Shown here piece by piece: positions 8,812 through 17,940 of a stretch of 64,000 bases of DNA. The stretch comes from Oligoflexus sp. (lineage in GTDB: Bacteria > Bdellovibrionota_B > Oligoflexia > Oligoflexales > Oligoflexaceae), in assembly GCF_035712445.1 (NCBI RefSeq), contig NZ_DASTAT010000111.1:16433-80432 (forward strand), written 5' to 3'. Every line of letters starts with the position of its first letter. Position 1 is the stretch's first letter. The translations under genes were made by a program, and so were the position numbers. Under the pieces are notes generated by a model, which saw only the letters and a list, made by a program, of their open reading frames with translations, did no database searches and was not told where the DNA came from.

Positions 8812-11760
8812 TCAGGCCACCGATCGCTCGATGATCTTCTGAACCTTGCTGAGGACATCCTGCACCGCGAAGGGCTTGGTGATATAGTCATCCATGCCGG
8901 CTTTGAGACAGTGCTCACGGTCGCCCATCATCGCATTGGCCGTCATGGCAATGATGGGAATATTCTGATAGGCAGCGCCGCTGCTTCGAATTCTTCGGGT
9001 CGCCTCGTAACCATCCATGATCGGCATTTCGCAGTCCATCAGGATAAGATGAAAGGATTGCTGGTTCAGCACATCCAGGGCTTCCTGCCCATTATTCACG
9101 ACAGTCAGGTCATAGCCATATTTCTGAAGGCTTTTTTTGGCCACGATCTGATTGATCGCGTTGTCCTCGACGATCAGAATCCGCAGCTGATCCTGAATCA
9201 CCTCCGGGCCTTGTGATCCTGCGGCTGGACTTTGAATCGCCAGCGGCAGATCGAGAGTGAACCAAAAGCGGGATCCTTGATCGACTTCGCTCTCGACTCC
9301 GATTTGACCCTTCATCATAAGGACGAGATGCTGCGAGATGGAAAGGCCAAGGCCGGTGCCGCCGAAGCGCCTTGTGGTCGAGGCATCCGCCTGGACAAAG
9401 GGTTGAAAGACTTTGTCCAGGGCATCTTTGGGAATGCCAATGCCCGTGTCCATGACTTCAAAGCGAATCTGCGCTCCTGCCGAATTTTTTGCCACAACAC
9501 TCGTCTTCATCACCACCTGGCCCGCCGGGGTAAACTTGATGGCGTTGCTGACCAGATTCAAAAGGATCTGCCGAATGCGAGTGGGATCACCTTTCACATG
9601 CTCAGGCAGGTCAGCACTCATGATATTTTGGAGGGCAACGCCCTTTTTCCGCGCCGCGAATTCCAGGTTGGCCTCCACGGTCCTGAGCAGCGAGGGCAGA
9701 TGAAAGGCCGTAATTTCCAGCTCCAAACGTCCTGCTTCGACCTTCGAGAGATCCAGGATGTCATTAACGATCACCAGAAGATTATCGGCTGAACTGGCAA
9801 TGGCTTCGGCATAGACCTTCTGCTCCGTCTGCATCCGCGTATCCAGAAGAAGGCGCACCATGCCCAGGATACCGTTGATCGGAGTACGAATCTCGTGACT
9901 CATGTTGGCCAGAAACCTCGATTTCGCCAGCGTCGCAACTTCCGCCCGGCTCAAGGCGTCCTGAAGCTCCTTGTCCCGGCGCACCTTGTCACTGATATCC
10001 TCGACGATTCCGACGTAACCATGGATAGCAGTGGTCTCGTCGCGCAAGGCATGAATCGCAAGATCCACTGTGCGGCGTTCCTTGGCCTTCGTGATATAGG
10101 TCCACTGCTGGCGGTCCACGCCGCCAAGGTCCGCTTTTGCCACCAGCACAGCGATACCGGCCGCGATAGGCCGCCCCAGATCCTCACCCAAGGTCAGGGC
10201 CCGGAGCCGAAGTTCCTCGTCGTCATGCCACAGAAGAGCGGAGGCTTTTTCGATCACCTCGTCCGCGGCGTAGCCCAAAAGATTTTGGGCCGCCGGGTTG
10301 AAGGATTTCACAAGGCCATCACGATTCATCGAGATAATGCCGAGCTGGGAACCATCAACGATGGCGTGATTCCATCGCATCAGGCGCGCGCCCTCTTCAT
10401 GCGCTTCCCTGGTCTTGAAATAAAGATACTGAAGCGTCGTTGTTAAGAAGGAGAAGAGAAGGCCGACCCAAAGTATGCTCAGCGGCATCGAGCTGTGCGT
10501 GTTGTTGATCAGCTCCGGGCCGGGCTCCAGGGTAAATTCCCAGGACGTGCCATCGAACTCAAGAGGACGAGTGATGCGCCAGAAGCTGGCATCAAAGTCA
10601 TGAGTCTGGCGATCTTCGAAAATCACCCTGCCCTTTTCGTGAATGGTCAGCGAATAGCCCTCCCAACGCAGGTGGTGACGGATGAATTCCTCGTAACGAA
10701 CGGCCATGTAGACAAGGCCCAATTCCATGCCTCGGTTCTGCAGCGGCACCAGCAGGAGAAAGCCCAGGCCACCCTGTTTGAGGCTGACGGCGCGTGTGAG
10801 AGCTGCGTTCTGCGAGAGCCGCGCCATGCGAATCGCATAGTCCCGCAGGGGTTCGGAATTGAGCTGAAAGCCTTCGGCAGCATCGTTTGTGGCCTTGGGT
10901 TCGATCCAACGGATCACCGTCTGGGCATCCGCATAGCCAACGCCCGTGATGCCGACCATGTGATTGAAATAGCCAAGGGCATCCGCGCGCCACAGATACT
11001 CCGGCGTGCTGCCGGCGACGACCCAACGTTGGGCCATGCGCATAAGACTTTTGCTGAAGCCCTGCAGTTCGGCCTGGACAAGGTCCTGCATGGCCTGCAC
11101 TTTCATGGCCGTCTGATTTTTCAGCTGAATTTTTTCCACATACACGGCGGCCTGCCAGCCAAAGAGCGTCAGAAGCAGGGAACTCGAAAGCACCAGAATG
11201 GTCGTGACGAGGCGCACATGCTTTGGGACGGTCAGCTGCTTCAGAGTCATAACGATAAGGCTGAGGCCGATCAAAGCGAAGAGAAACGACGAGAGCGGGG
11301 CCATCGAGGTGAAGGCATGCCAGCCGATGGCCTGTTTCAGATCCAAGGCGTAAGCCAACACATTGACGAGGCTTATGGCAAAAAGAAAGGAGATGCAGCC
11401 GAGCGCAAGCAGAACACGGGTCAAACGCCCGCGTGCATTCATCATCAGAACCGTTCCTGAATTCACGAGAAGAATGCCGACCGCCGTTCCTTCCGAAAGC
11501 AGGTTTCTGCCAGCCAGCAGCGAATAAAGCGGCAAGACGCAGCCAAGCAGGGCCAAGGCCCAGGAGAAAGTCCAGATCTTACGCTGGACGCTCAGCAAGA
11601 GGCAGCCGATCAGAATGAAATGCCAGGCGCAGATCACCCGCTGCATATCCTTGATGAGGCCTGTGATGACCAGAGTGGACACGATCATGACCACGACCGG
11701 CACAAGGCGTGGAAAAGCTGAAAGCGAAGTTTTGAGAGTATGGAGAGCCGGCTTCAGCAT
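8812..11760 (-). CDS. hybrid sensor histidine kinase with CHASE, PAS, HisKA, HATPase and REC domains
   Basis: The 982-residue product starts with about eight membrane helices and an exported CHASE-type sensor (about residues 225-400). A membrane helix, a PAS domain, HisKA with NMSHEIRTPINGILG (His near 621) and HATPase_c (DTGIGIP, GGTGLGLSI) follow. The receiver domain ends the protein, with phospho-acceptor Asp909 in LILMDCEMPIMDGYEA and Lys in ITKPF. There is no Hpt domain, so a phosphorelay would need an outside Hpt; the convergent neighbour has one. AGGA lies six bases before ATG 11760. Its stop codon abuts that of the neighbour with no room for a terminator. Confidence 0.92.
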   Translation of the reverse strand: MLKPALHTLKTSLSAFPRLVPVVVMIVSTLVITGLIKDMQRVICAWHFILIGCLLLSVQRKIWTFSWALALLGCVLPLYSLLAGRNLLSEGTAVGILLVNSGTVLMMNARGRLTRVLLALGCISFLFAISLVNVLAYALDLKQAIGWHAFTSMAPLSSFLFALIGLSLIVMTLKQLTVPKHVRLVTTILVLSSSLLLTLFGWQAAVYVEKIQLKNQTAMKVQAMQDLVQAELQGFSKSLMRMAQRWVVAGSTPEYLWRADALGYFNHMVGITGVGYADAQTVIRWIEPKATNDAAEGFQLNSEPLRDYAIRMARLSQNAALTRAVSLKQGGLGFLLLVPLQNRGMELGLVYMAVRYEEFIRHHLRWEGYSLTIHEKGRVIFEDRQTHDFDASFWRITRPLEFDGTSWEFTLEPGPELINNTHSSMPLSILWVGLLFSFLTTTLQYLYFKTREAHEEGARLMRWNHAIVDGSQLGIISMNRDGLVKSFNPAAQNLLGYAADEVIEKASALLWHDDEELRLRALTLGEDLGRPIAAGIAVLVAKADLGGVDRQQWTYITKAKERRTVDLAIHALRDETTAIHGYVGIVEDISDKVRRDKELQDALSRAEVATLAKSRFLANMSHEIRTPINGILGMVRLLLDTRMQTEQKVYAEAIASSADNLLVIVNDILDLSKVEAGRLELEITAFHLPSLLRTVEANLEFAARKKGVALQNIMSADLPEHVKGDPTRIRQILLNLVSNAIKFTPAGQVVMKTSVVAKNSAGAQIRFEVMDTGIGIPKDALDKVFQPFVQADASTTRRFGGTGLGLSISQHLVLMMKGQIGVESEVDQGSRFWFTLDLPLAIQSPAAGSQGPEVIQDQLRILIVEDNAINQIVAKKSLQKYGYDLTVVNNGQEALDVLNQQSFHLILMDCEMPIMDGYEATRRIRSSGAAYQNIPIIAMTANAMMGDREHCLKAGMDDYITKPFAVQDVLSKVQKIIERSVA

Positions 11761-11837
11761 GCAAGATCCTACATGAATTCAGCAGGATTGTCGGCTGAAG
11801 CGGGAGAGGATCGAAGGCGGGGGTTTTTACAAGTTGG

Positions 11838-11871
11838 TAAAAATCGGATCCTGCCTGGGAAGGCAGGATCC
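11838..11871 (-). terminator. rho-independent terminator of the sigma/anti-sigma/protease operon
   Basis: Just past the stop of the S41 protease gene, a perfect 10-bp stem (GGATCCTGCC and GGCAGGATCC, arms 11846-11855 and 11862-11871) with a six-base loop is followed on the minus strand by a run of five T. This is a textbook intrinsic terminator read leftward. Confidence 0.85.
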
Positions 11872-11882
11872 CATACAATGTC

Positions 11883-13115
11883 TTAGCTTTTCAGCTTCAG
11901 GACGTTGATGGCCGTCTGCAGCTGGACATCAGCCTGAACCCTTTGCTCGATATTACGCTGCGATTGCAGCTTGGCGGCTTCGTCTTCATTGAATTCGACC
12001 ACGATATCCGGCTGAAGACCCTTGCCTGCGAGGTCTGTTCCGTCAGGAAGCAGAAAGGTGGCCGTCGTGTATTTGATAGCATACTTGTTCGGGAGTTCGT
12101 CCACGCTCTGCGCACTCCACTTGCCATAGGTATGCGTGCCGACCGTCGTGGCCCCGGCGCTCATTTTCAAGGCACCCGCCATGATTTCCGCGCCTGATTT
12201 GGTGTGACCGTTGATCAGGACGACCAAGGGAACGCCGGCCAGGATGGGTTCGCCCTTGCTGATCAGGTCCTCCTGGATGGGACCGCGTTTGATAGCCTTG
12301 ACGATCACTTTATTTTTCGGAATGAAGTGCTCGATGCTTTCCGTGGTCTTCTCAAAAGCCCCACCCTGATTGCCGCGCAGGTCCACGATCAGGCCCTTGA
12401 TACCCTTGCTTTTCAATTCCGTCAGCTTCTTCTTCAGAAGATCCGGCGTGGCGTCGGTGAAGTTTCGGATGAAGAGGACGGCAATGTCCTGGTTCACCAT
12501 CTGGGTGGTGACCGAATCCCAGACCAATCCCTGACGCTTGATTTTAAGGTTTTTGATGCTGTCTTCGTGCAGCACGGTCAGCTTCACTTCGCTGCCGTCC
12601 TTGCCGCGGATCGCATAGACGAGGTCGCGCAGCTGCTTGCCTTTGAAGCTCTGCCCATCAATCCGCAGAATCTGATCGCCGCGCTTGATGCCGGCTTTTT
12701 CCGCAGGCGTACCAGGGATGACGCCCATGACGTCCGCGTAGCCGTTGCTTTCATTGAAGCCCACTTCGATGCCGATGCCGACGATGCGGCCCTGCATATC
12801 ACCGATGAGTTCCCTGTATTCCGTCGGCGTCATGAGTTTATTCCACAACGTCATCGACGGGTCCATATTGCTGAGCATCCCTTCGACGGCGGCCCGGTAC
12901 AGATCCTCTTCGGTCACGCCCTTGTTCACATAATTTTTCAAAAGGGTCTGCTTGACCGCTTCAAAGGTGGCGGCACCGTTGCTGAAGGGTTCTTCAGGCT
13001 TATTGCGCCAGCTGGCGAAGTCCGCGTCCTCTTTCTTCGCAAGCGCCAGCATGCTGCCGGATGCGAGCGCAAGAGTCGCGACGCCCATGAGGATGTGTTT
13101 GCGGGTCGGTATCAT
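11883..13115 (-). CDS. S41-family C-terminal processing peptidase
   Basis: A 410-residue exported protease with a signal peptide (residues 1-26), an N-terminal helical region, a PDZ domain (about 100-185, RIVGIGIEVGF and GDQILRIDG) and the S41 catalytic domain. The serine/lysine dyad is visible as Ser307 in KSGAEI and Lys332 in TYGK; they are 25 residues apart, as in E. coli Prc. Such proteases trim or degrade periplasmic proteins from their C-termini. It follows an anti-sigma gene by 23 bp and ends in a strong terminator, so it is likely a member of the sigma-factor operon. It may be an output of that response or act on the envelope signal. Confidence 0.92.
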   Translation of the reverse strand: MIPTRKHILMGVATLALASGSMLALAKKEDADFASWRNKPEEPFSNGAATFEAVKQTLLKNYVNKGVTEEDLYRAAVEGMLSNMDPSMTLWNKLMTPTEYRELIGDMQGRIVGIGIEVGFNESNGYADVMGVIPGTPAEKAGIKRGDQILRIDGQSFKGKQLRDLVYAIRGKDGSEVKLTVLHEDSIKNLKIKRQGLVWDSVTTQMVNQDIAVLFIRNFTDATPDLLKKKLTELKSKGIKGLIVDLRGNQGGAFEKTTESIEHFIPKNKVIVKAIKRGPIQEDLISKGEPILAGVPLVVLINGHTKSGAEIMAGALKMSAGATTVGTHTYGKWSAQSVDELPNKYAIKYTTATFLLPDGTDLAGKGLQPDIVVEFNEDEAAKLQSQRNIEQRVQADVQLQTAINVLKLKS

Positions 13116-13138
13116 GGTTTGCCCTTTCCAATTCCACT

Positions 13139-13567
13139 TCAGATGATATTGATGTGCCCCGGATTTTCACCACCTGAATCCACAGCTTCATTCAGACTGC
13201 GAACCATTTCCGTCTCGGGGGCTTGTTCGTGAACGGGTTTATGCATCAGCTTGCTGAACTGGCCTGAAAACATGACGATCAGCATGGCGGCGGCCGCCAC
13301 CAGCCCGCCGACGATGAAGGAACGAGGATGCTTCTGCACCGTGCCATAGGCAAAGGCGAGGAAATCGCGATGAATCCGCTCCTTCACCTGGCTTGAGGGT
13401 TTCAGTATCACATCATGGGCGGATTCGACATCACGCTTCAGAAGGAAGAATTCTTCGAGGCAGGACGAGCAGCCCAGAAGGTGCGCTTCCACCTCGGATC
13501 GCGCCTGACGATCCATATTTCCAAATTGGAAATCGATCAGACTTTCCTGGTTCACTTTGCAATCCAT
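13139..13567 (-). CDS. zinc-finger anti-sigma factor, membrane anchored
   Basis: The 142-residue product has a cytosolic zinc-binding anti-sigma head with the H-x3-C-x2-C pattern (His29, Cys33, Cys36 in HLLGCSSC), one membrane helix (about 83-102) and a short periplasmic tail. This is the ZAS layout of factors that hold an ECF sigma factor inactive. The gene starts inside the 3' end of the sigma gene (16-base overlap), which supports a direct pairing. Leu- and Phe-rich helices after the zinc motif fit the sigma-binding region. The inducing signal is not visible from sequence. Confidence 0.85.
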   Translation of the reverse strand: MDCKVNQESLIDFQFGNMDRQARSEVEAHLLGCSSCLEEFFLLKRDVESAHDVILKPSSQVKERIHRDFLAFAYGTVQKHPRSFIVGGLVAAAAMLIVMFSGQFSKLMHKPVHEQAPETEMVRSLNEAVDSGGENPGHINII

Positions 13568-14088
13568 TTGCCCATTTCCTTTCTTAGCTGCGTCACCATC
13601 AGGTGAACCCGGGATTTCACCGTCCCCAGAGGAATCCCGAGGATATCGGACATCTCTTCATAGCTGCGGCCTTCGCGCCTGAGCACATAGACCTGCCGCA
13701 GAGTTTCACTCAGGCCCGCGGCGGCCTTCTGCATCTCTTCCAGATCCTCAGGATCCGGCCATGTTTCAAGGTTTCTTGCGGCCCCATCGTAGTCTGTGAC
13801 CAAAGCGAGGGCCCGCCCTTCCCTTTTTTTACTGCGCACCCGATTCAGGGAAAGATTCAGCGCGACCTTGAACAGCCAGCCGGCAAACCCGCCCTTGGAG
13901 AATTCCAGGTCGGAGCCTTTAAAAATGGCGAGCATGGCCTCATGAAAAACTTCCTCGGCATCCTGGCGACTTTGCAGGCGGCGATAAATAAAACCGAAGA
14001 TCGGTCCTTCGTAGCGTTCATACAGCGTCTCGAAGGCAACCTGCGAGCCCCTGCGCACTTCGAGATAGAGCTGCTCATCGGATTCCAT
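13552..14088 (-). CDS. ECF-type RNA polymerase sigma factor
   Basis: A 178-residue sigma-70-family protein holding only regions 2 and 4. Region 2 lies at about residues 10-85 (FETLYERYEGPIFGFIYRRL, then DAEEVFHEAM). Region 4 is at about 120-170 (LSETLRQVYVLRREGRSYEEMSDILGIPLGTVKSRVHL). It heads an operon with the overlapping anti-sigma and an S41 protease gene. ECF sigma factors with this partner usually drive their own promoter and an envelope or stress regulon, but no promoter matching another site in the window could be defended. Confidence 0.93.
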   Translation of the reverse strand: MESDEQLYLEVRRGSQVAFETLYERYEGPIFGFIYRRLQSRQDAEEVFHEAMLAIFKGSDLEFSKGGFAGWLFKVALNLSLNRVRSKKREGRALALVTDYDGAARNLETWPDPEDLEEMQKAAAGLSETLRQVYVLRREGRSYEEMSDILGIPLGTVKSRVHLMVTQLRKEMGKWIAK

Positions 14089-14212
14089 GCCAACCCTTTC
14101 CTAAACCTCTATGGGAGAAACACCCGAGAGGGACCAATGTTCACTGGTTCATAAAAAATTTTAGGCAGGGGCTTATTATCCAGCAAAATTAGGAACCTGG
14201 CAAAGAAAACTG

Positions 14213-14365
14213 TCAGTCATAGTTACGGCGGATACGCACAGGGCTTTTTTTCAGCCGCCGCTGGACCCTGTAGGACGAGACCAAACCCGCCACGTAATCC
14301 GTGAGCAGAATCATGGCATAAAGACCAAAAATTTGGAGCACAAAGGCCAGCAGAACGTAATTCAT
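14213..14365 (-). CDS. 50-residue single-helix membrane protein
   Basis: A short gene chosen by its ribosome site: AGGAG lies six bases before ATG 14365. A frame running further upstream has no such support and would overlap the polysaccharide-deacetylase-like gene. The product has one hydrophobic helix (residues about 3-30, VLLAFVLQIFGLYAMILL) and a strongly basic tail (YRVQRRLKKSPVRIRRNYD). It lies between the sigma-factor gene and the deacetylase-like gene. Function unknown. Confidence 0.5.
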   Translation of the reverse strand: MNYVLLAFVLQIFGLYAMILLTDYVAGLVSSYRVQRRLKKSPVRIRRNYD

Positions 14366-14477
14366 GGGTTTCTCCTGAGCGAGTGAGGACTCCGTGAGCT
14401 GTATGTTCGGCCTCACGTACCTTCTAAAAGGAGAAACACCACAGCCCGCGGTTTGTTCAGAGCTGCGCGCATTTTTT

Positions 14478-15425
14478 TTAAGGGAAGGATTCCGGCATGA
14501 TATCGAAGACGATGAGAGCTTTCTGCTCTTTGGTAAGTTTTTGCAGGGATCGAAGAAAGCCGCTGACGCGGTCATACCAATCATCTGCCGTTTCCTGATG
14601 AAAGCCGGCGATCACGTAAGGCTGCCCGCGCTTCCATGCATCCTGCACGACCTTGAGCGTGGCTTCTGCCGTCATGTAATCGGCAAGAGCGGCATTGTTC
14701 GGAACTTGCCATAAAAGACCTTCTGCGGTCTTCACGCGATAAGGCTGCGACTGCGGTGTGATGTCCGCCCAGTAGGATCGCAGCCAGCTTAAGAGTTCCG
14801 TGCCGCGGAGTTCCGATGCCAGGAAAGGCACGGGCACAGCCGAACTATCCGTTCGAAAACCTTCAGCCGCCAGCGCTTCCAAAAGATCCGGACTTGTGAC
14901 CCAGCCACCCGCACGAAAATGCTGGAGGCCTGGGAAACCCTGTTCTTTCAGCAGAACGCGCGATGTCTTGAGCACCTTGCGCAGCTCATCATAAGTATAA
15001 GCATTGATCGGAATCTCCCAGCCGCAATCCAGCCGGCAGTCCTGCACACTCTCCGGACGACCGCCGCGAGCCCAGCTCGGTTTGGTGCGATGCGTGACAC
15101 CCGCTGCCTCGAACAGACTCTTCCAGCCGTGAATATGAACGCCGAACTGATCCTTCTTCCGCACAACGGATTGGATCTGTGCCCGAACCGCTGCGCGATC
15201 GACACCAGGTTTTGTGAAGTAAGCTGCGTTCATATAATGAAGCAGAGGCACATCCGGGAACTCGCGACGCAGACGCGCCATGGCCTCCAGATTCTCGGGG
15301 CGCAGGTCATCCCCTTCCCAGTCCACCGTCATGATAATGCGCAGGGGCTCGGCCGCCTGCAGCCAGGACGTGGGCATCCACAAAAGCAGGAGGAGCAGAC
15401 AACGCATCCAGGTATTCTGTTTCAC
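14478..15425 (-). CDS. secreted polysaccharide-deacetylase-like protein
   Basis: The 315-residue product has a signal peptide (to about residue 25, LQAAEP). Its NodB/polysaccharide-deacetylase-like barrel motifs are TVDWEGDDL (metal-binding Asp region), FGVHIHGW (His pair), HFRAGGW and a late AGFHQE. Family members remove N- or O-acetyl groups from surface polysaccharides or peptidoglycan. The start is a GTG overlapping the previous gene's TGA (GTGA), so translation is coupled to the small secreted protein upstream. The motifs are looser than in canonical members, so activity is a prediction. Confidence 0.7.
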   Translation of the reverse strand: MKQNTWMRCLLLLLLWMPTSWLQAAEPLRIIMTVDWEGDDLRPENLEAMARLRREFPDVPLLHYMNAAYFTKPGVDRAAVRAQIQSVVRKKDQFGVHIHGWKSLFEAAGVTHRTKPSWARGGRPESVQDCRLDCGWEIPINAYTYDELRKVLKTSRVLLKEQGFPGLQHFRAGGWVTSPDLLEALAAEGFRTDSSAVPVPFLASELRGTELLSWLRSYWADITPQSQPYRVKTAEGLLWQVPNNAALADYMTAEATLKVVQDAWKRGQPYVIAGFHQETADDWYDRVSGFLRSLQKLTKEQKALIVFDIMPESFP

Positions 15426-15859
15426 AGGGATTGAGTGACCTTCATAAGGCGGTCTTCGAGGGCGCCGATGCACTGTGTAAGAGTGGTATAGACTTCCCAG
15501 CGCAGAGCATATTCGGACTGCATAATACTATCATAGGTCGCATAACCAGGCAGAAGGCAGCTGACATCATAGAAGCGCTGGTTAATCTGGGCCTTGAACC
15601 CCTGGCTTTCCTTCCAATCCAGACGTACAGGATATTGCTGACTCATGCGGAAGAAGATCTGCGTCTCATTCTTCTCGGGCTTCAGTACAACCTGTTGAAA
15701 ACGGAAGTCAAAGGCCCCTTCACACCAGCTGTCTCCGCAGATGTCATCAATGGCCTTCATGATGCGATCAGCGTCAGAAGCGGCGGCAGTAGCGCCCTGG
15801 GCTCCAGCGAGGGTCAGAAACATTATAAAGATTTTCGTATAAAGATATCGCTTTTTCAT
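15422..15859 (-). CDS. hypothetical secreted protein
   Basis: A 145-residue protein with a signal peptide (residues 1-26, ending near ATAAA) and four cysteines in the mature part (DDICGDSWCEGAF, then two later), which suggests disulfides in the periplasm. GAGGTGATAT precedes ATG 15859. It is translationally coupled to the deacetylase-like gene through a GTGA overlap, so the two probably act together at the envelope. I recognise no domain. Confidence 0.6.
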   Translation of the reverse strand: MKKRYLYTKIFIMFLTLAGAQGATAAASDADRIMKAIDDICGDSWCEGAFDFRFQQVVLKPEKNETQIFFRMSQQYPVRLDWKESQGFKAQINQRFYDVSCLLPGYATYDSIMQSEYALRWEVYTTLTQCIGALEDRLMKVTQSL

Positions 15860-16058
15860 ATATCACCTCGAACAGAAGAGCGTAAATTCACCGGTTTCAA
15901 GCCGGGTCGAACATTCACGAATAGCACGAAGCTCTGCCCGACACAACCTGCCTGCATTCGAAGTCTTCACGAAAATACCTGGCCGTCTTTATTCACTCCT
16001 CACACAATCAGGCTATGCTCCCAGCACAAGCATAAAAATCGACGGGGGAATGCAGGCG

Positions 16059-17288
16059 ATGCGAAGAGTCGTGATCACGGGTCTTGGAGTGGTTGCACCC
16101 AATGGCAATGCTGCCCAGGCGGCCTGGACAGCAACAGTGGAGGGATGTTCCGGCATTGACAGGATTTCTCTCTTCGATCCCACGCCTCACCGCGTGCAGA
16201 TCGCCGGTGAAATCAAGAATCTTCAAGTCAATCACTGCCTGAGTGAGGCCGAGGACCTCAGTCTTACCCGCTTCGTTCGATTTGCAGCAGTCGCTGCGCA
16301 CGAGGCGCTGCATGACAGCGGACTGGCATCCATCAGCAATCCCGAGCGTTATGGTTGCATCATTGGTGTCGGCATGGGATCGGTGAATGATATCGCGCAG
16401 CAATCCTTTGTCGGTGCTGACGGCCTTCCGACACTGCCCGAGAATTTCCTGCCCTTTGCCCTGCAGAATATGGCCGCGGGTTACGTCGCTGATCGTTACG
16501 GCTGGCGGGGGCCCTGTTACTGCAAGACCACCGCCTGCGCGAGTGGCACGCATGCGATCGGCGAGGCCTTTCGTCTGATTCGCGAGGGGTCTGTGGATGC
16601 GATGCTGGCGGGCGGAGCGGAAGGCGGCATCACGCCCCTCGGCATTGCATCCTTCGCAGCGCTGCGCGCCCTCAGCATGAGCAATCAGAATCCCAAGGAA
16701 GCGTCGCGACCCTTTGATCGCGATCGGGATGGTTTTGTGATGGGAGAAGGCGCAGGCATGCTCGTTCTGGAAGATTATGAACACGCGCGACGTCGCGGCG
16801 CCCGAATTTATGCGGAGCTGGCCGGATATGGTTTAAGCGGCGATGGATTTCATATCACCTCGCCTCAAGAGCGAGGCGCAGGCGGACGGCGCTGCATGCA
16901 GATGGCTCTTCAGAGCGGACGCATCCCGACTGATGAAGTCGACTATATCAATGCCCATGGAACGTCCACGCGCATGAATGATCAGTACGAAAGCGAGGCC
17001 ATCCTTGATCTTTTCGGAGAGCATGCGCAGCGTCTTTCCGTTTCCTCCACCAAAGGCGTGACCGGGCACTGCATGGGTGCGGCAGGTGCGATTGAAGCGG
17101 TCTTTACGACTCTTGCCGTTCATCAGCAGCTGATCCCGCCGACGATCAATTACAATGAGCCCGATCCGCTCTGTCCCCTGGATTATACGCCCAATACGGC
17201 CAGACGGAAAAGAGTGCGGGTGGCCCTGTCCAATTCCTTTGGCTTTGGCGGGACCAATGCTTCGATTGCGATTCGGCAGATTTCCTAG
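16059..17288 (+). CDS. fabF: beta-ketoacyl-ACP synthase II (FabF type)
   Basis: A ketosynthase of 409 residues with the full thiolase-fold triad: Cys160 in TTACASGTHAIG, His300 in NAHGTST and His337 in GVTGHCMGAAG, plus Lys332. It elongates acyl-ACP with malonyl-ACP. I chose ATG 16059 because GGGGG sits about ten bases upstream; ATG 16050 would be too close to it. No acpP, fabG or fabD is adjacent, so this may be a dedicated or second KAS II rather than the housekeeping copy. The gene is monocistronic and its stop shares the CTAG tetramer with the convergent hydrolase gene. Confidence 0.88.
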   Translation: MRRVVITGLGVVAPNGNAAQAAWTATVEGCSGIDRISLFDPTPHRVQIAGEIKNLQVNHCLSEAEDLSLTRFVRFAAVAAHEALHDSGLASISNPERYGCIIGVGMGSVNDIAQQSFVGADGLPTLPENFLPFALQNMAAGYVADRYGWRGPCYCKTTACASGTHAIGEAFRLIREGSVDAMLAGGAEGGITPLGIASFAALRALSMSNQNPKEASRPFDRDRDGFVMGEGAGMLVLEDYEHARRRGARIYAELAGYGLSGDGFHITSPQERGAGGRRCMQMALQSGRIPTDEVDYINAHGTSTRMNDQYESEAILDLFGEHAQRLSVSSTKGVTGHCMGAAGAIEAVFTTLAVHQQLIPPTINYNEPDPLCPLDYTPNTARRKRVRVALSNSFGFGGTNASIAIRQIS

Positions 17289-17932
17289 CGAGATTCGAGC
17301 AGCATTTTGGTCGTTTTATAGTCGAGTCGATGCCCACCGGGGAAGGTCTCAAAGCGGAAACCGGGAAGGGCCTTCCGTAAAAGACCGGCCAGCTGGCTGG
17401 CCTTTTTCAAGGTGATATCCTGCCGTCCAATCATCAGAAAAAAACGCGACGCGGGATTGGGCTGATCGCTTTTGGGATCCCAAATCCCCGCGCTGCCCGT
17501 GGCCAGGATGCGCGTGAGCTGGGGATCCTGATGCGCCTTATAAAGTTTAAAGGCATAGTAGCCGCCGTTGGAAAAACCCAGCAGGTCATAGCGGGGATTT
17601 CCGCTCCAGCAGCTTTTGGCTTTTTCGCGCAGTTCATCGAAGGTTTTCAGCACTTCATTTCTATCGGCAGCCGGCCAGCAGACTTTTCCCGTGGAACACA
17701 AGGAGCCGCGCGGCATGGCGATGCGCAGGGAAAGTTCCCGGGCCAGCTGCTCCAGGACCTTGCGGTTTTCGCCTTCCTCGGCCGTGTCCTCGCCGGGTGG
17801 CGTCAGGCCATGCAGATAAATCAGATGACCCTTGGCCTGGGTGGGACCAAGGCATTCGATGGCAGGGACGTTCGCATATGCGGCCCCTGCGCCCATCCAA
17901 AGACTGAAGATACTGGCAAAAAAACGTCCCAT
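17285..17932 (-). CDS. secreted alpha/beta hydrolase
   Basis: The 215-residue product has a signal peptide (to about residue 20, AYANV) and an alpha/beta-hydrolase core. Visible elements are the HG oxyanion strand (IYLHGLTPPGED), the nucleophile elbow GFSNGGYY, the acid in LMIGRQDITL and the catalytic His in PGGHRLDY. Size and motifs resemble small esterases of the phospholipase/carboxylesterase group. Its start is 8 bp after the stop of the outer-membrane barrel gene of export cassette 1, so it may be the last gene of that run, acting on an exported ester. The substrate is unknown. Confidence 0.75.
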   Translation of the reverse strand: MGRFFASIFSLWMGAGAAYANVPAIECLGPTQAKGHLIYLHGLTPPGEDTAEEGENRKVLEQLARELSLRIAMPRGSLCSTGKVCWPAADRNEVLKTFDELREKAKSCWSGNPRYDLLGFSNGGYYAFKLYKAHQDPQLTRILATGSAGIWDPKSDQPNPASRFFLMIGRQDITLKKASQLAGLLRKALPGFRFETFPGGHRLDYKTTKMLLESR

Positions 17933-17940
17933 GCCGGCCT

